Assembly: GCA_964613385.1 (NCBI GenBank)
Contig: CAZTGZ010000010.1
Span: 1 to 64,000, forward strand
Direction of reading: 5' to 3'
Length of the DNA stretch: 64,000 nucleotides
From: CAZTGZ01 sp964613385
Lineage (GTDB): Bacteria > Bacteroidota > Bacteroidia > NS11-12g > UBA9320
This document shows positions 33,674 to 43,500 of the stretch, piece by piece. Positions within the stretch are counted from its first letter, which is position 1. Each line of letters starts with the position of its first letter. The notes below the pieces were generated by a model. The model ran no database searches. It saw only the letters and a list, made by a program, of their open reading frames with translations, and was not told where the DNA came from. The position numbers and the translations under genes are program-made.

Positions 33674-35146
33674 TTGAAGAAAATTCTCATTGCTAATCGG
33701 GGTGAAATTGCCCTCAGAGTCATCAGAACCTGTAGAAGGATGGGAATTTCTACGGTTGCGGTATATTCTGAAGCTGACCGCAATGCCCGCCATGTAAGGG
33801 AAGCCGACCAGGCCTTTTGTTTGGGTCCGGCACCGAGTGCGGAGTCATATCTAAGGGCGGATAAAATCCTACAAATTTGTCAGGAGCAAGGTGTTGACGG
33901 GATACATCCGGGTTATGGGTTCCTGAGTGAAAACGCAGATTTTGCGCGTAAGGTTCGATCGGCAGGCATTGCTCTTATAGGCCCGTCACCGGAGAGCATG
34001 GAGATGATGGGGGATAAGTTGAGCGCCAAGCGTGCTGTGGAAGCATACGGGGTTCCACTGGTTCCCGGTATTAATCATGCGGTTAGCGATTTGAATGAAG
34101 CTGTGGCTGTGGCCAGAAAAGTCGGATTTCCGGTTCTGATCAAAGCCAGTGCCGGGGGAGGAGGAAAGGGTATGCGCATTGTACATGAAGATTCAGAGAT
34201 CGAAACTGCCATGACCAGAGCCATTTCTGAAGCTCAAAATGCATTTGGAGACGGATCAGTTTTTATTGAGAAGTATGTAGCCGGTCCCAGACATATCGAG
34301 ATTCAACTTTTGGCGGATCATTTCGGGAATACGGTGTATTTGTTCGAAAGGGAATGCAGTATACAGAGAAGACATCAGAAATTGGTTGAGGAAGCACCGA
34401 GTTGCATATTGGATGAAAATATGCGCAAAGCCATGGGTGAGGCAGCTGTGAATGTAGCCAAAGCTTGCGGATATTCAGGCGCAGGAACCGTGGAGTTTTT
34501 GGTGGATGAAACCAGGAACTTCTATTTTCTGGAAATGAATACCCGTTTGCAAGTCGAGCATCCCGTTACTGAAATGATTACTGGTCTCGATCTGGTTGAG
34601 CAACAAATAAGGGTGGCCCGGGGCGAAAAGCTGAGCTTTGGTCAGGATGACCTCAAGATTAATGGTCATGCTATAGAATTGAGATTGTGCGCGGAAAATC
34701 CGATGGACAATTTTTTACCGGACATTGGAAAACTTATCGAATACCATCCACCTCAATTACCCGGGGTGCGGTTAGACGATTGCGCTGAACCCGGCTTTGA
34801 AATACCGATTTACTACGATAATATGTTCGGCAAACTGATTGTCTGGTCCGAAACCCGCGAATCAGCCATTGCCTTGATGATAAAGGCCATTCGCAATTTT
34901 GAAATTAAAGGCATTGCGAATACTTTGGATTTTGGCTGGTTTGTTATGCAACATCCGGCATTTGTAAGCGGTAATTTTGATACGCATTTCATTCAAAATC
35001 ACTTTGATCCAACCCAAATTCCTTTTCTTTTCGAAGAGGATGAGAAAGCCGCCGCTCTGAGCGTGTTCCTCATGAAAGAAGACAGTCATCCGGTAGTACT
35101 CCCGAAGCCAGCCACCCATTCAGGTTGGAAGCGCAGAAATCACTAA
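33674..35146 (+). CDS. accC: Biotin carboxylase subunit of an acyl-CoA carboxylase
   Basis: A 490-residue ATP-grasp enzyme that carboxylates biotin on a carrier protein. It starts at TTG: the invariant KKILIANRGEIALRV follows directly. Other marks are GYGFLSEN (74-81 region), the ATP loop KASAGGGGKGMR, ECSIQRRHQK, and the active-site EMNTRLQVEHPVTE. It is about 40 residues longer than E. coli AccC; the extra tail (DEKAAALSVFLMKED onwards) is common in Bacteroidota enzymes that pair with propionyl- or acetyl-CoA carboxyltransferases. Neither the carrier protein nor the transferase is adjacent. The stop overlaps that of the convergent bestrophin by 4 bases. Confidence 0.93.
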   Translation: MKKILIANRGEIALRVIRTCRRMGISTVAVYSEADRNARHVREADQAFCLGPAPSAESYLRADKILQICQEQGVDGIHPGYGFLSENADFARKVRSAGIALIGPSPESMEMMGDKLSAKRAVEAYGVPLVPGINHAVSDLNEAVAVARKVGFPVLIKASAGGGGKGMRIVHEDSEIETAMTRAISEAQNAFGDGSVFIEKYVAGPRHIEIQLLADHFGNTVYLFERECSIQRRHQKLVEEAPSCILDENMRKAMGEAAVNVAKACGYSGAGTVEFLVDETRNFYFLEMNTRLQVEHPVTEMITGLDLVEQQIRVARGEKLSFGQDDLKINGHAIELRLCAENPMDNFLPDIGKLIEYHPPQLPGVRLDDCAEPGFEIPIYYDNMFGKLIVWSETRESAIALMIKAIRNFEIKGIANTLDFGWFVMQHPAFVSGNFDTHFIQNHFDPTQIPFLFEEDEKAAALSVFLMKEDSHPVVLPKPATHSGWKRRNH

Positions 35147-36027
35147 CCGAGGGTAAATATCTCAGTTACATTTTTTTCGATGGTCTCAGCCAATTGGTCG
35201 GTAGGTATATCATTGGCATCCTTACCAAAAGGATCTTCAATTTCTTCGGCAATTAATTCTAAGCTTGCCAATACATAAAAAATGAATGCGACAACCGGTA
35301 TGGTCCAATATCCTACCGTAAATACAAATCCGAATGGCAGCGTCATCACATAAAAGAAGATGAACTTTTTAAGAAACACGCTGTACGAGAACGGAATCGG
35401 AGTTTTCTTGATTCTTTCGCAACCACCACAAATGTCTGAGAACGATTGAAGTTCCGGTTGGAGACTCAGGTATAGTTCATCGCTGAAGCCAGGGTTTGAG
35501 TGCTTCAATCGTTTTATGCTCGAAAAAATTGAATGAATCACCTGATTTGGTTGATGTTGGAAAGATCGAGAGGTATCAATTCCCAGCGCAATAAGTTCTT
35601 TATCAGACAATTGATTTCCCCTCAAATGCTCTTTAAGTACCATGGGAAAAGCAGAAATCTGTCGCGAAAGTATGCGCCGAAGTTCCTGTTGATTGTCATC
35701 CATAATCGACTGTATTTTTATGGCAAGTCCTCTGGTGTTATTGACCAGGCTTCCCCAAAGCCGACGGCCTTCCCACCAGCGGTCGTAGGCCGTATTTGTT
35801 CGAAAAACCAATAGCAGTGAAATGACCAAACCGAGCATGCTGTGCATTACTGGTATATTTTTGAGGTGATTGTTCTCTGATAATTTCAGTATTTCCTTCT
35901 CCAGCACAACCACCAACAAAGCATAAAAACAAATAGATAAAATCAAGGGTGCTAATTTCCTGAGTGTATCCGCTTTATGGAATCGGAATATAAAAGTAAA
36001 CCACTCTTTAGGGTTGTAATCTATCAT
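35143..36027 (-). CDS. Bestrophin family (RFP-TM) ion channel
   Basis: A 294-residue inner-membrane protein of the bestrophin family, which form pentameric anion or cation channels. Typical pieces are LGLVISLLLVFRTNTAYDRWWEGR-type segment (about 65-88), LPFGFVFTVGYWTIPVVAF (about 228-248) and the acidic LIAEEIEDPFGKDANDIP near the C-terminus. All hallmark regions are present and the length is usual for bacterial members. It is the sole gene on this strand here; its stop overlaps that of accC. Confidence 0.9.
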   Translation of the reverse strand: MIDYNPKEWFTFIFRFHKADTLRKLAPLILSICFYALLVVVLEKEILKLSENNHLKNIPVMHSMLGLVISLLLVFRTNTAYDRWWEGRRLWGSLVNNTRGLAIKIQSIMDDNQQELRRILSRQISAFPMVLKEHLRGNQLSDKELIALGIDTSRSFQHQPNQVIHSIFSSIKRLKHSNPGFSDELYLSLQPELQSFSDICGGCERIKKTPIPFSYSVFLKKFIFFYVMTLPFGFVFTVGYWTIPVVAFIFYVLASLELIAEEIEDPFGKDANDIPTDQLAETIEKNVTEIFTLG

Positions 36028-36104
36028 TCCGCAAAATTAGATTTTTAAAAATGCCTTTCGTCCTGCAGTTTAAGAAGTGTTGTTCGTTAAATAGCACAAC
36101 CCAT

Positions 36105-36683
36105 TCATGTGTTCGCAAGAAAATGCACGAACTTTTCCATGGCTTTTTTTCGGTGACTAATGGCATTTTTTTCATCCGGGCTCATCTCCGCAAAGGTTCG
36201 TGTTTCCCCATCGGCAATAAATACGGGATCATATCCAAATCCATCCTTTCCGGCGGGCAATCTGTTAATACGTCCACGCACTTCTCCTTCGAACAGGTGG
36301 GTTTCACCATCAGAAATATAGGCTAAAACGGTTCTGAACCGGGCTATTCTGTGCTCGGTATTTGCTAAGTTTTCCAATAATTTCTGAACATTGTCTGTAT
36401 CGCTCTTTTGGCTGCCTGCGTAGCGGGCACTATGCACACCGGGATCACCATTCAGGGCTTCGACCTCTAAGCCTGAATCATCCGCCAAACAAGGAAAATT
36501 GCATCTTTCTGAGATAAATCGAGCTTTGATGCGTGCATTTTCTTCAAAGGAAACTCCGGTTTCTTCAGGTTCTTCATTAATTCCGGCTTCTAATGCACTA
36601 ATGACCTGGTAATCAGAAGGAAGCATTCTTTTAAATTCATCAATCTTATGCTTGTTAAAGGATGCAATCACGATGGTTTTCAT
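36105..36683 (-). CDS. rdgB: RdgB/HAM1 non-canonical purine NTP pyrophosphatase
   Basis: About 192 residues, taking the ATG at 36683 (MKTIVIASFNKHK); the longer frame adds three residues. It hydrolyses ITP, dITP and XTP to keep deaminated purines out of nucleic acids. Diagnostic motifs: SFNKHKIDEF (substrate loop), LADDSGLEVEALNGDPGVHSARYAG-type segment, and the C-terminal GFGYDPVFI with FAEMSPDEKNAISHR. All catalytic acids are present. It is divergent from rarA. Confidence 0.95.
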   Translation of the reverse strand: MKTIVIASFNKHKIDEFKRMLPSDYQVISALEAGINEEPEETGVSFEENARIKARFISERCNFPCLADDSGLEVEALNGDPGVHSARYAGSQKSDTDNVQKLLENLANTEHRIARFRTVLAYISDGETHLFEGEVRGRINRLPAGKDGFGYDPVFIADGETRTFAEMSPDEKNAISHRKKAMEKFVHFLANT

Positions 36684-36752
36684 ATCCTTCAAATCAACAA
36701 AAAATCGAAGGATACACCTCGATTTACATTGAAAATTGTTTAGGTTTGACCG

Positions 36753-38030
36753 GTGGAGTCGATACCATTAGCCGAGCGGATGCGGCCGCTTAAACTCGAT
36801 GATTTTTTTGGACAGGAACATCTGATCGGTCCGAATAAACCGCTTAGGTATAATCTGGAAGCCGGATTGATGCCTTCGCTGATATTATGGGGCCCCCCGG
36901 GTATTGGAAAAACTACCCTGGCCGGCATTATCGCCGAAATGATGAAACGAACTTTTTTTCAACTCAGTGCGGTACACAGCGGTGTGAAGGAAGTGAGGGA
37001 GATTTTGGATACGGCCAAGCGTCTTCGCACACCGGGGAAACCGGGTCCTGTATTATTTATTGATGAAATACACAGATTTAGCAAAAGTCAACAGGATGCC
37101 TTGCTGGGGGCAGTAGAGAAAGGAACCGTGCAACTGATTGGCGCAACTACCGAGAACCCTTCTTTCGAAGTAAATTCAGCCTTGCTCAGCCGATGCGAAA
37201 TTCTCAAATTAGAACCTCTATCAGCAGATGATTTGAAGAAAGTGGCCTCACGTGCGCTGGAAACGGACGACCGTATGCGCGGTTTGAATGTTGTTGTAGA
37301 GGAGTGGGATGCCTTGTTGTCGGTTTCAGGAGGAGATGCGCGCAAACTGCTGAATATTATGGAGATAGCTGCATTGAGCGGAGAGGGAAATCCGCGCATT
37401 CTGAACAATGCGAATGTGATGCTTTCGGCCGGAGATATGGGTCGGAGATATGACAAAAGTGGAGAAATGCACTACGATCTTATTTCGGCATTCATAAAAT
37501 CGGTAAGAGGGAGCGACCCCAATGCAAGTCTGTATTATTTGGCCAGGATATTGGTAGGTGGTGAAAAGCCCGAATTTATTGCCCGCAGATTGCTGGTTTT
37601 GGCCAGTGAAGATATCGGTCTGGCGAACCCGACTGCCCTGGTTCTGGCCAATGCTTGTTTTCAAAGTGTACACGTTATTGGTTTGCCGGAAAGCGATTTG
37701 ATTTTAGCAGAAACAACCTTGTATTTAGCCACTTCGCCCAAAAGCAACAGCACCTATAAGGCCATACGCAAAGCGCAGCAATTGGTTCGGGAAACAGGTG
37801 ATCTGGAAGTTCCATTGCATCTGAGAAACGCTGTAACCGGGTGGATGGAGTCATGGGGTTACGGAAAAGGATATGAATACCCTCATGATTTTCCGGGTAA
37901 TTTTAAAGAAGCAGAGTATTTACCCAGGGAAATTGCCGGCCACAATTTGTATCATTCGGCTGCCAATGCAAGAGAAAACGAGATCAAGACCTTTTTAGAA
38001 AAAAGATGGAGAGACAAATATGAATTTTAA
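36753..38030 (+). CDS. rarA: Replication-associated recombination protein A (RarA/MgsA ATPase)
   Basis: A 425-residue AAA+ clamp-loader-like ATPase acting at stalled replication forks. It starts at GTG: the conserved PLAERMRP segment follows within five codons and no ATG precedes it. Walker A is GPPGIGKTT (48-56), Walker B is LFIDEIHRF (about 92-100), sensor 1 is GATTENPSF, and the C-terminal tetramer/MgsA region includes GYEYPHDFPGNF. The TAnnTTTG-like box TAGGTTTG lies only 5 bases before the GTG, so the leader would be absent or very short. The gene overlaps the threonine aldolase by 11 bases. Confidence 0.95.
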   Translation: MESIPLAERMRPLKLDDFFGQEHLIGPNKPLRYNLEAGLMPSLILWGPPGIGKTTLAGIIAEMMKRTFFQLSAVHSGVKEVREILDTAKRLRTPGKPGPVLFIDEIHRFSKSQQDALLGAVEKGTVQLIGATTENPSFEVNSALLSRCEILKLEPLSADDLKKVASRALETDDRMRGLNVVVEEWDALLSVSGGDARKLLNIMEIAALSGEGNPRILNNANVMLSAGDMGRRYDKSGEMHYDLISAFIKSVRGSDPNASLYYLARILVGGEKPEFIARRLLVLASEDIGLANPTALVLANACFQSVHVIGLPESDLILAETTLYLATSPKSNSTYKAIRKAQQLVRETGDLEVPLHLRNAVTGWMESWGYGKGYEYPHDFPGNFKEAEYLPREIAGHNLYHSAANARENEIKTFLEKRWRDKYEF

Positions 38031-39054
38031 CAAGAAAATCGATTACAGAAGTGATACCGTTACTCAACCCACGGCAGAAATGCGTGAAGCCATGTTTCGC
38101 GCGCAGGTTGGAGATGACGTGTACGGAGAAGATCCGACCATCAGGGAATTGGAGCATGTTGCGGCCGAAAGGTTCGGATTTGAAAGCGGCCTTTTTTGCC
38201 CAAGTGGCACCATGACCAATCAGATCGCTTTGATGTTGCACACCCGCCCCGGAGATGAAGTCATTTGTGAATGGTACGCTCATATCTATCAATATGAAGG
38301 TGGGGGAATGGCGGCCAATGCAGGAATTCAGCCTCAATTGCTCATGGGTGACCGGGGTAGGATTAGCTTGTCGCAAATACAGCGGGCTGTTCAACCTGAT
38401 GACATTCATAAAGGGCGAACTCGGTTGGTGAGTTTGGAAAATACATCTAACAGAGGTGGAGGGAGTTGTTACGAGCTGTCTGAAATGGAAGAAATTCAGG
38501 AGTTCTGCAAATCTAAAGGTATAGCCTTCCATTTAGACGGAGCCAGAATAGTGAATGCAATCGTTCATTTGCATCAGGATCCGAAAAAATACGGTGAGCT
38601 ATTCGATACCGTCAGTGTTTGTCTGAGCAAAGGTTTAGGTGCGCCGGTTGGAAGCGTATTGCTCGGAAGCCAGCAACACATACATGAAGCGCGAAGAATA
38701 CGCAAGAGAATTGGCGGTGGCATGAGACAGGCGGGATTTTTAGCGGCTGCAGGATTGTATGCGCTTGAAAATCATTGGGATAGAGTGATCGAAGATCATG
38801 AAAATGCAAGACGGTTGGAGAGGGAATTGACCGATTTTTCGTGGGTCGAATCTATATTACCTGTTGAAACAAATATTGTAATTATAAATCTGCAGGAATC
38901 ATTGTCTGCCGTAGATTTTTGCGCAAAACTGAAAGAAAAAGGTGTGCTGTGCAATCCGATTTCTGATCATCAGATTCGTTTTATCACACATTTAGATGTT
39001 CATCGCGAAGATATTGAAGCAACTATCGGAATTCTTAAAACCTTAAATCCATAA
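38020..39054 (+). CDS. ltaE: Low-specificity L-threonine aldolase
   Basis: A 344-residue PLP enzyme that splits threonine (and allo-threonine) to glycine and acetaldehyde. Conserved parts: YRSDTVTQPT (9-18), DDVYGEDPT (32-40), PSGTMTNQIA (61-70), HLDGARI (171-177) with the PLP-binding aspartate, and the Schiff-base lysine K204 in CLSKGLGAPVGS. The ATG lies within the end of rarA (11-base overlap), so the two are translationally coupled although functionally unrelated. It ends 4 bases from the convergent queD. Confidence 0.93.
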   Translation: MNFNKKIDYRSDTVTQPTAEMREAMFRAQVGDDVYGEDPTIRELEHVAAERFGFESGLFCPSGTMTNQIALMLHTRPGDEVICEWYAHIYQYEGGGMAANAGIQPQLLMGDRGRISLSQIQRAVQPDDIHKGRTRLVSLENTSNRGGGSCYELSEMEEIQEFCKSKGIAFHLDGARIVNAIVHLHQDPKKYGELFDTVSVCLSKGLGAPVGSVLLGSQQHIHEARRIRKRIGGGMRQAGFLAAAGLYALENHWDRVIEDHENARRLERELTDFSWVESILPVETNIVIINLQESLSAVDFCAKLKEKGVLCNPISDHQIRFITHLDVHREDIEATIGILKTLNP

Positions 39055-39058
39055 TGGA

Positions 39059-39478
39059 TTATTCTCCAAAGTATTCTACGTAGTTGTTTTCTGTTTCAAT
39101 CAGTTTGATGCAATGCAACTGACAGCCCTGTAAATGTGGCACAAGCTGGTCCCAAATACCAACAACTATATTCTCGATAGAAGCCATCTTGCCTTTCATA
39201 AATGGCACATCCAAATTGATGTTTCGATGATCGAGCACATCAATGACATGCTCCTTAATGATGACCTTTAATTTTTTAAGGTCAATAATGAAGCCGGTTT
39301 CCGGATCGGGATAACCTTTAACGGTAACAAACAATTCGAAATTATGACCATGCCAGTTCCGATTGGCACATTTTCCGAATACTTCTTCATTTTTTTCCTC
39401 AGTCCATTCAGGATTAAAAAGTTTATGAGCGGCATTAAAGTGCTCCCTACGGGTAATATAAAGCAGTTTTTTTGTCAT
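39059..39478 (-). CDS. queD: 6-carboxytetrahydropterin synthase (QueD/PTPS family)
   Basis: A 139-residue enzyme of the QueD/6-pyruvoyl-tetrahydropterin synthase family, in queuosine (7-deazaguanine) synthesis. Zinc ligands are H18 (EHFNAAHKL), H43 and H45 (WHGHNFEL); the catalytic cysteine is C37 in FGKCANRNWHGH; the catalytic D/H pair is in VLDHRNIN. C37 sits in the CANxxxHGH context typical of QueD-like members. Other queuosine genes are not nearby. A -7 box is at 39505-39512. Confidence 0.93.
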   Translation of the reverse strand: MTKKLLYITRREHFNAAHKLFNPEWTEEKNEEVFGKCANRNWHGHNFELFVTVKGYPDPETGFIIDLKKLKVIIKEHVIDVLDHRNINLDVPFMKGKMASIENIVVGIWDQLVPHLQGCQLHCIKLIETENNYVEYFGE

Positions 39479-39504
39479 CTGCAGGCCGATTCCGAATTTT
39501 TCCG

Positions 39505-39512
39505 CAAATATA
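39505..39512 (-). promoter_or_regulatory. -7 promoter element of queD
   Basis: On the minus strand TATATTTG (39512 to 39505) matches TAnnTTTG and lies 26 bases before the queD ATG. No -33 TTTG is seen. On the plus strand TAACTTTG (39563-39570) is the matching box of the divergent hldD, only 6 bases before its ATG. Confidence 0.5.
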
Positions 39513-39576
39513 CATCACATTGGACTTCTGAATATGAAAGGTCAGAGTATTCCAAATTCTAGTAACTTTGAAGGCC

Positions 39577-40536
39577 ATGATCATCGCGATTACAGGGGCA
39601 GCCGGTTTTATAGGAAGTTGTTTGACAGGAAAGCTTAATGCTTTGGGATTCAATAACCTAATTTTGGTTGATCTGTTCAATGAAGGACCGAAGTCTTCCA
39701 ATCTGAAAGGAAAAAATTATGAAGTTTTAATAGATCGTGAAATATTCCCGAACGAAGAACTTCACGACCGACCGGATGTCATTTTTCATATCGGAGCCCG
39801 AACGGATACGACGGAATTTGACACAAAAATATTTGATCATCTGAACGTGCAATCTTCCATTAGAATTTGGGAATATGCCACCAAACATCAGATTCCGTTT
39901 ATATATGCCTCCTCCGCCGCAACCTATGGCAATGGCGACTCCGGATTTGATGATGAATCTGAAATTGGCACGCTCGTTCCAATGAATCCCTATGGCTGGA
40001 GCAAGCAGAAGTTTGACCTATGGGTACAGGAACAAACAGAAACCCCGCCAAATTGGTATGGATTTAAGTTCTTCAATGTTTATGGTCCGAATGAATATCA
40101 TAAAGGAAGAATGGCTTCTGTGATTTTTCACGCCTGGAAACAGATTAAAGATCGCGGAAGCATGAAACTATTTGCGTCGCACCGGCCGGAATTTGAAAAT
40201 GGAGGGCAACAAAGGGATTTTATTTATGTGATGGATTTGCTGGATATAATGATTTTTGCCTGGCAGCATCGCATACCTAACGGTCTTTATAATTTGGGAA
40301 CCGGCCAGGCGCGCAGTTTTAATGATTTGGCAAAAAGTGTATTTGCGGCCTTGAATCTACCAGCGAACATCGAGTATATACCAACGCCGGAAGACATCCG
40401 GGATACTTATCAATATTATACCCGGGCCACCATGACCAAGCTTATTAAAGCAGGTTACCAACAACCCTTTACTTCTCTGGAAGATGGGGTAAGGGACTAT
40501 GTTCAGAATTACCTGGAAACCCAATTTCATTATTGA
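39577..40536 (+). CDS. hldD: ADP-L-glycero-D-manno-heptose-6-epimerase
   Basis: About 319 residues of the extended short-chain dehydrogenase family; it makes ADP-L-glycero-heptose for the lipopolysaccharide core. Key features: NAD-binding ITGAAGFIGS, VDLFNEGP, GARTDTTE, catalytic YGWSKQKFD (YxxxK) and FFNVYGPNEYHKGRMASV with KGRMASV typical of HldD. I start at the ATG at 39577; a TTG at 39568 is also in frame but lies in the promoter box. The stop overlaps the TTG start of the big kinase gene by 4 bases, so it heads a long operon. Confidence 0.93.
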   Translation: MIIAITGAAGFIGSCLTGKLNALGFNNLILVDLFNEGPKSSNLKGKNYEVLIDREIFPNEELHDRPDVIFHIGARTDTTEFDTKIFDHLNVQSSIRIWEYATKHQIPFIYASSAATYGNGDSGFDDESEIGTLVPMNPYGWSKQKFDLWVQEQTETPPNWYGFKFFNVYGPNEYHKGRMASVIFHAWKQIKDRGSMKLFASHRPEFENGGQQRDFIYVMDLLDIMIFAWQHRIPNGLYNLGTGQARSFNDLAKSVFAALNLPANIEYIPTPEDIRDTYQYYTRATMTKLIKAGYQQPFTSLEDGVRDYVQNYLETQFHY

Positions 40537-43500
40537 GATTTTTGAGCCATATATCGGGACATTTCAGATGGGTGTTGATCAGCAGTCTGTTGATTATTAT
40601 CTCATTTATAATTGAGCATACCCATAGAACCGAAGCCGATATTTCAACGGCAGATCTCACCAAAATAAGTGAATATCTCAAGGTAAAATCAAAAGAGGGT
40701 CATGCATTGATTGCTCTGATCGAAGCAGGAAATCCATCCGTTTTTGACAGTATTCGAAGAAATCATCCCCACAAGCAATGGGAGGCGTTGGTGTTGGAAA
40801 ATGATATTCCGGTTTGGTGGACCAGCGCTGAATTCGGTCCGGACACCGGATTATTCAACTTAAATCCGCCGGGACTTTTTGAAACCCGAAACAAGACATT
40901 TTGGGTGCACAATTCTGAATCAGGAAATCGTAAGGTTTTTGTAGCATTTCCGCTTCAATATTATGAGCTTGGTGAAACCCATTATTTGTTTCCCTTGCCG
41001 GGTGGTTTTGAAATTGAACTCGGAAATAACCTGCCCCAGTCCATTCCCATTCCTGGATTTGAGGGTATTTCGCTGAGGGTTATGGAGCAGCAGCAAGGTT
41101 CGCTGCCTGCCTTGATTTTATTGGCATTTGCCTTTTTTATTCTCGGGGCTGTTTCCCTCTTCCGAAAATTGAACAGAGTACAAGTGATTTACACCATTTT
41201 ATTATGGTCTGTATTGAGATGGTTGTTATATGCTCGATTGCTCGGAGTGTGGCTGAGTAATCTGGAAATCATGGATCCTAAAATCTATGCTTCTTCCTTT
41301 TTGTTGCCTTCCCTGGGTGACCTCATTCTTCACGTGGTCTTTAGCGCATTTTTATTAAATCTTCTGAGTGTACTTTCCTTCAAAAAGGTTCCGGAAATAT
41401 GGCGATCCCTGATTGCGACCATACTGACTTTTTTCATTACGGACTTGTGTCTTTCATTGCTGAAGGGACTTGTATTGGATTCCAGCATTTCATTCAATCC
41501 TGCCACCATCGTAAGTCTGAACGGTTACTCCATACTTGCGTCGCTTACAGCATGTATTCTGGTTTATTTATGGATGAGATGGATAGAAGTTTTTGGAAAC
41601 ATTAACTTCAATAAGTCTAACATTTTCATGGTATTGTTGGGTGGATTGTCTTTCGCTTTGTTCCAGATTATTGACGGCAACCGAACATTACAAAGTTTGT
41701 GGGTGCCTGTTATAGTGAGTGCATTGGGCTTGTATGTGGCTCATTACAAGAGGGAGTTGGGAAATACTGCTAATTTTTTGTGGTCATTGTTTCTGAGTTC
41801 CGTGTTAGCGGCATCTGCCATCTATTTTTTTAACAGAATTCATGAAAAGGAATACCTGAATTTTTATGCCAATAAACTCGTCACCGAAAAGGACATTGAA
41901 GCGGAATATGAATTTATGCGCATGGAGAATAAATTGGTTGCGGAGTTTCTCGTGCCAGAAGACTTTAACAACTACATGGTTCGGAGAGAGCAATTTGAAA
42001 AAAGATTGCGACGCTTGTTCTTTACCGGATACCTGGATAAATATGAAATCAGAGTATATAGCTTTGATAGTCTGGGACATAGCCTGTCAGGGAAGTCGGA
42101 TTATACATTTGGATACCTGAACGATTTATATAATTTGAATGCCATGCCAACCATGAGCAATCACTTCTATCATATTAAAGATCCGACGGTGATCAATGGA
42201 TATATAGCCCGTTTCGACAATTGTGATCTGGAAGGGCATAATGGAAGCGCCTTTCTGGTATTACAGCCAAAATTTATTCAGGTTCCCCATTTGTTTCCGA
42301 GATTATTGAAGAAAGGGAAGCCCTCATCTGGAATCGATATTTCCGGATATTCATATGGCATTTATGTGAATGGAAGGTTAATGCATCAAAAAGGAGATTT
42401 CGCCTATCCTCTGGCTTTTCTTTCCGGCACTTTTCGTCCCGGGAAAATAGGATTTCTCTCCCGGCGATATGTTCATTTTGTGAACCTTCATTCGACTTTG
42501 ATTACGGTTGTTCTTTCCAGACCGGAAAATATCCTCAGCGAAGCATTTTCATTGTTCACCTTGTTGTTTATTCTCTTGTTCATTGCCACATCGCTCTGGA
42601 TATTATTGCTCCGTGCCGGCTATACAGCATTCAAAATTGAAGCATTGGTTTCATCAGATGTATTGCATAAACTGGCCAGAGAATCTTCTCCTTTTGCTTT
42701 CTCATTATTGAGTGTTCGAATTCGACTTGCGCTTATAGGCCTGTTAACTGCGGGATTGTTGGTGTCGGTTTGGCTCACCACACGATATGTTCAAAACAAT
42801 TACAATGAGAGAATTCGGGAGAGTTTACATAACCGGCTTTTGGATGCTGCCAATCAGCTGCAGAATGAGAACAGCCTGGCGTTTAAACTGAAAAATGCAG
42901 ATAGCCGGCAATTGTTAATCAATCAATTGAGCGACCAGAATCGTCAGGTTTTTCATTTATACAGTTCGAATGGCGAATTGCTGGCGAGCAGTGAACCGCA
43001 GTTGTTTGAACAAAAAATTATTGGACGCCTGATGCATCCGATTGCATATGAACAGTTACACCGTTCGCGGGTTTCGAAATTCCAACAGAACGAATCGCTG
43101 GCAGGCCTCAATTATCAGGCAGCATATGTACCTCTGCTGGATGAAAGACGGGCACTGCTGGCATATTTGAACCTGCCTTATTTATCTGAAGAAGAAGAGT
43201 TGGGACGAGAGGTTTCAGATTTTCTGTTGGCGTACATCAATTTGTACTTCCTCTTATTGCTGATGGCATTGGGATTAGCCTGGTATATTTCAAAAAGAAT
43301 AACCAGACCCCTTACCATGGTTAGGAATAAGATTTCGCAAATGGTACTCGGAGGGAAAAATGAAATGATTGAATATGCTCAGCAAGATGAAATCGGACAA
43401 TTGGTGAAACAATATAACCGAATGATTATGGAGCTTGAGGAGAGTGCCATGAAATTATCGGAGTCAGAACGTGAAATGGCTTGGAGAGAAATGGCCAGAC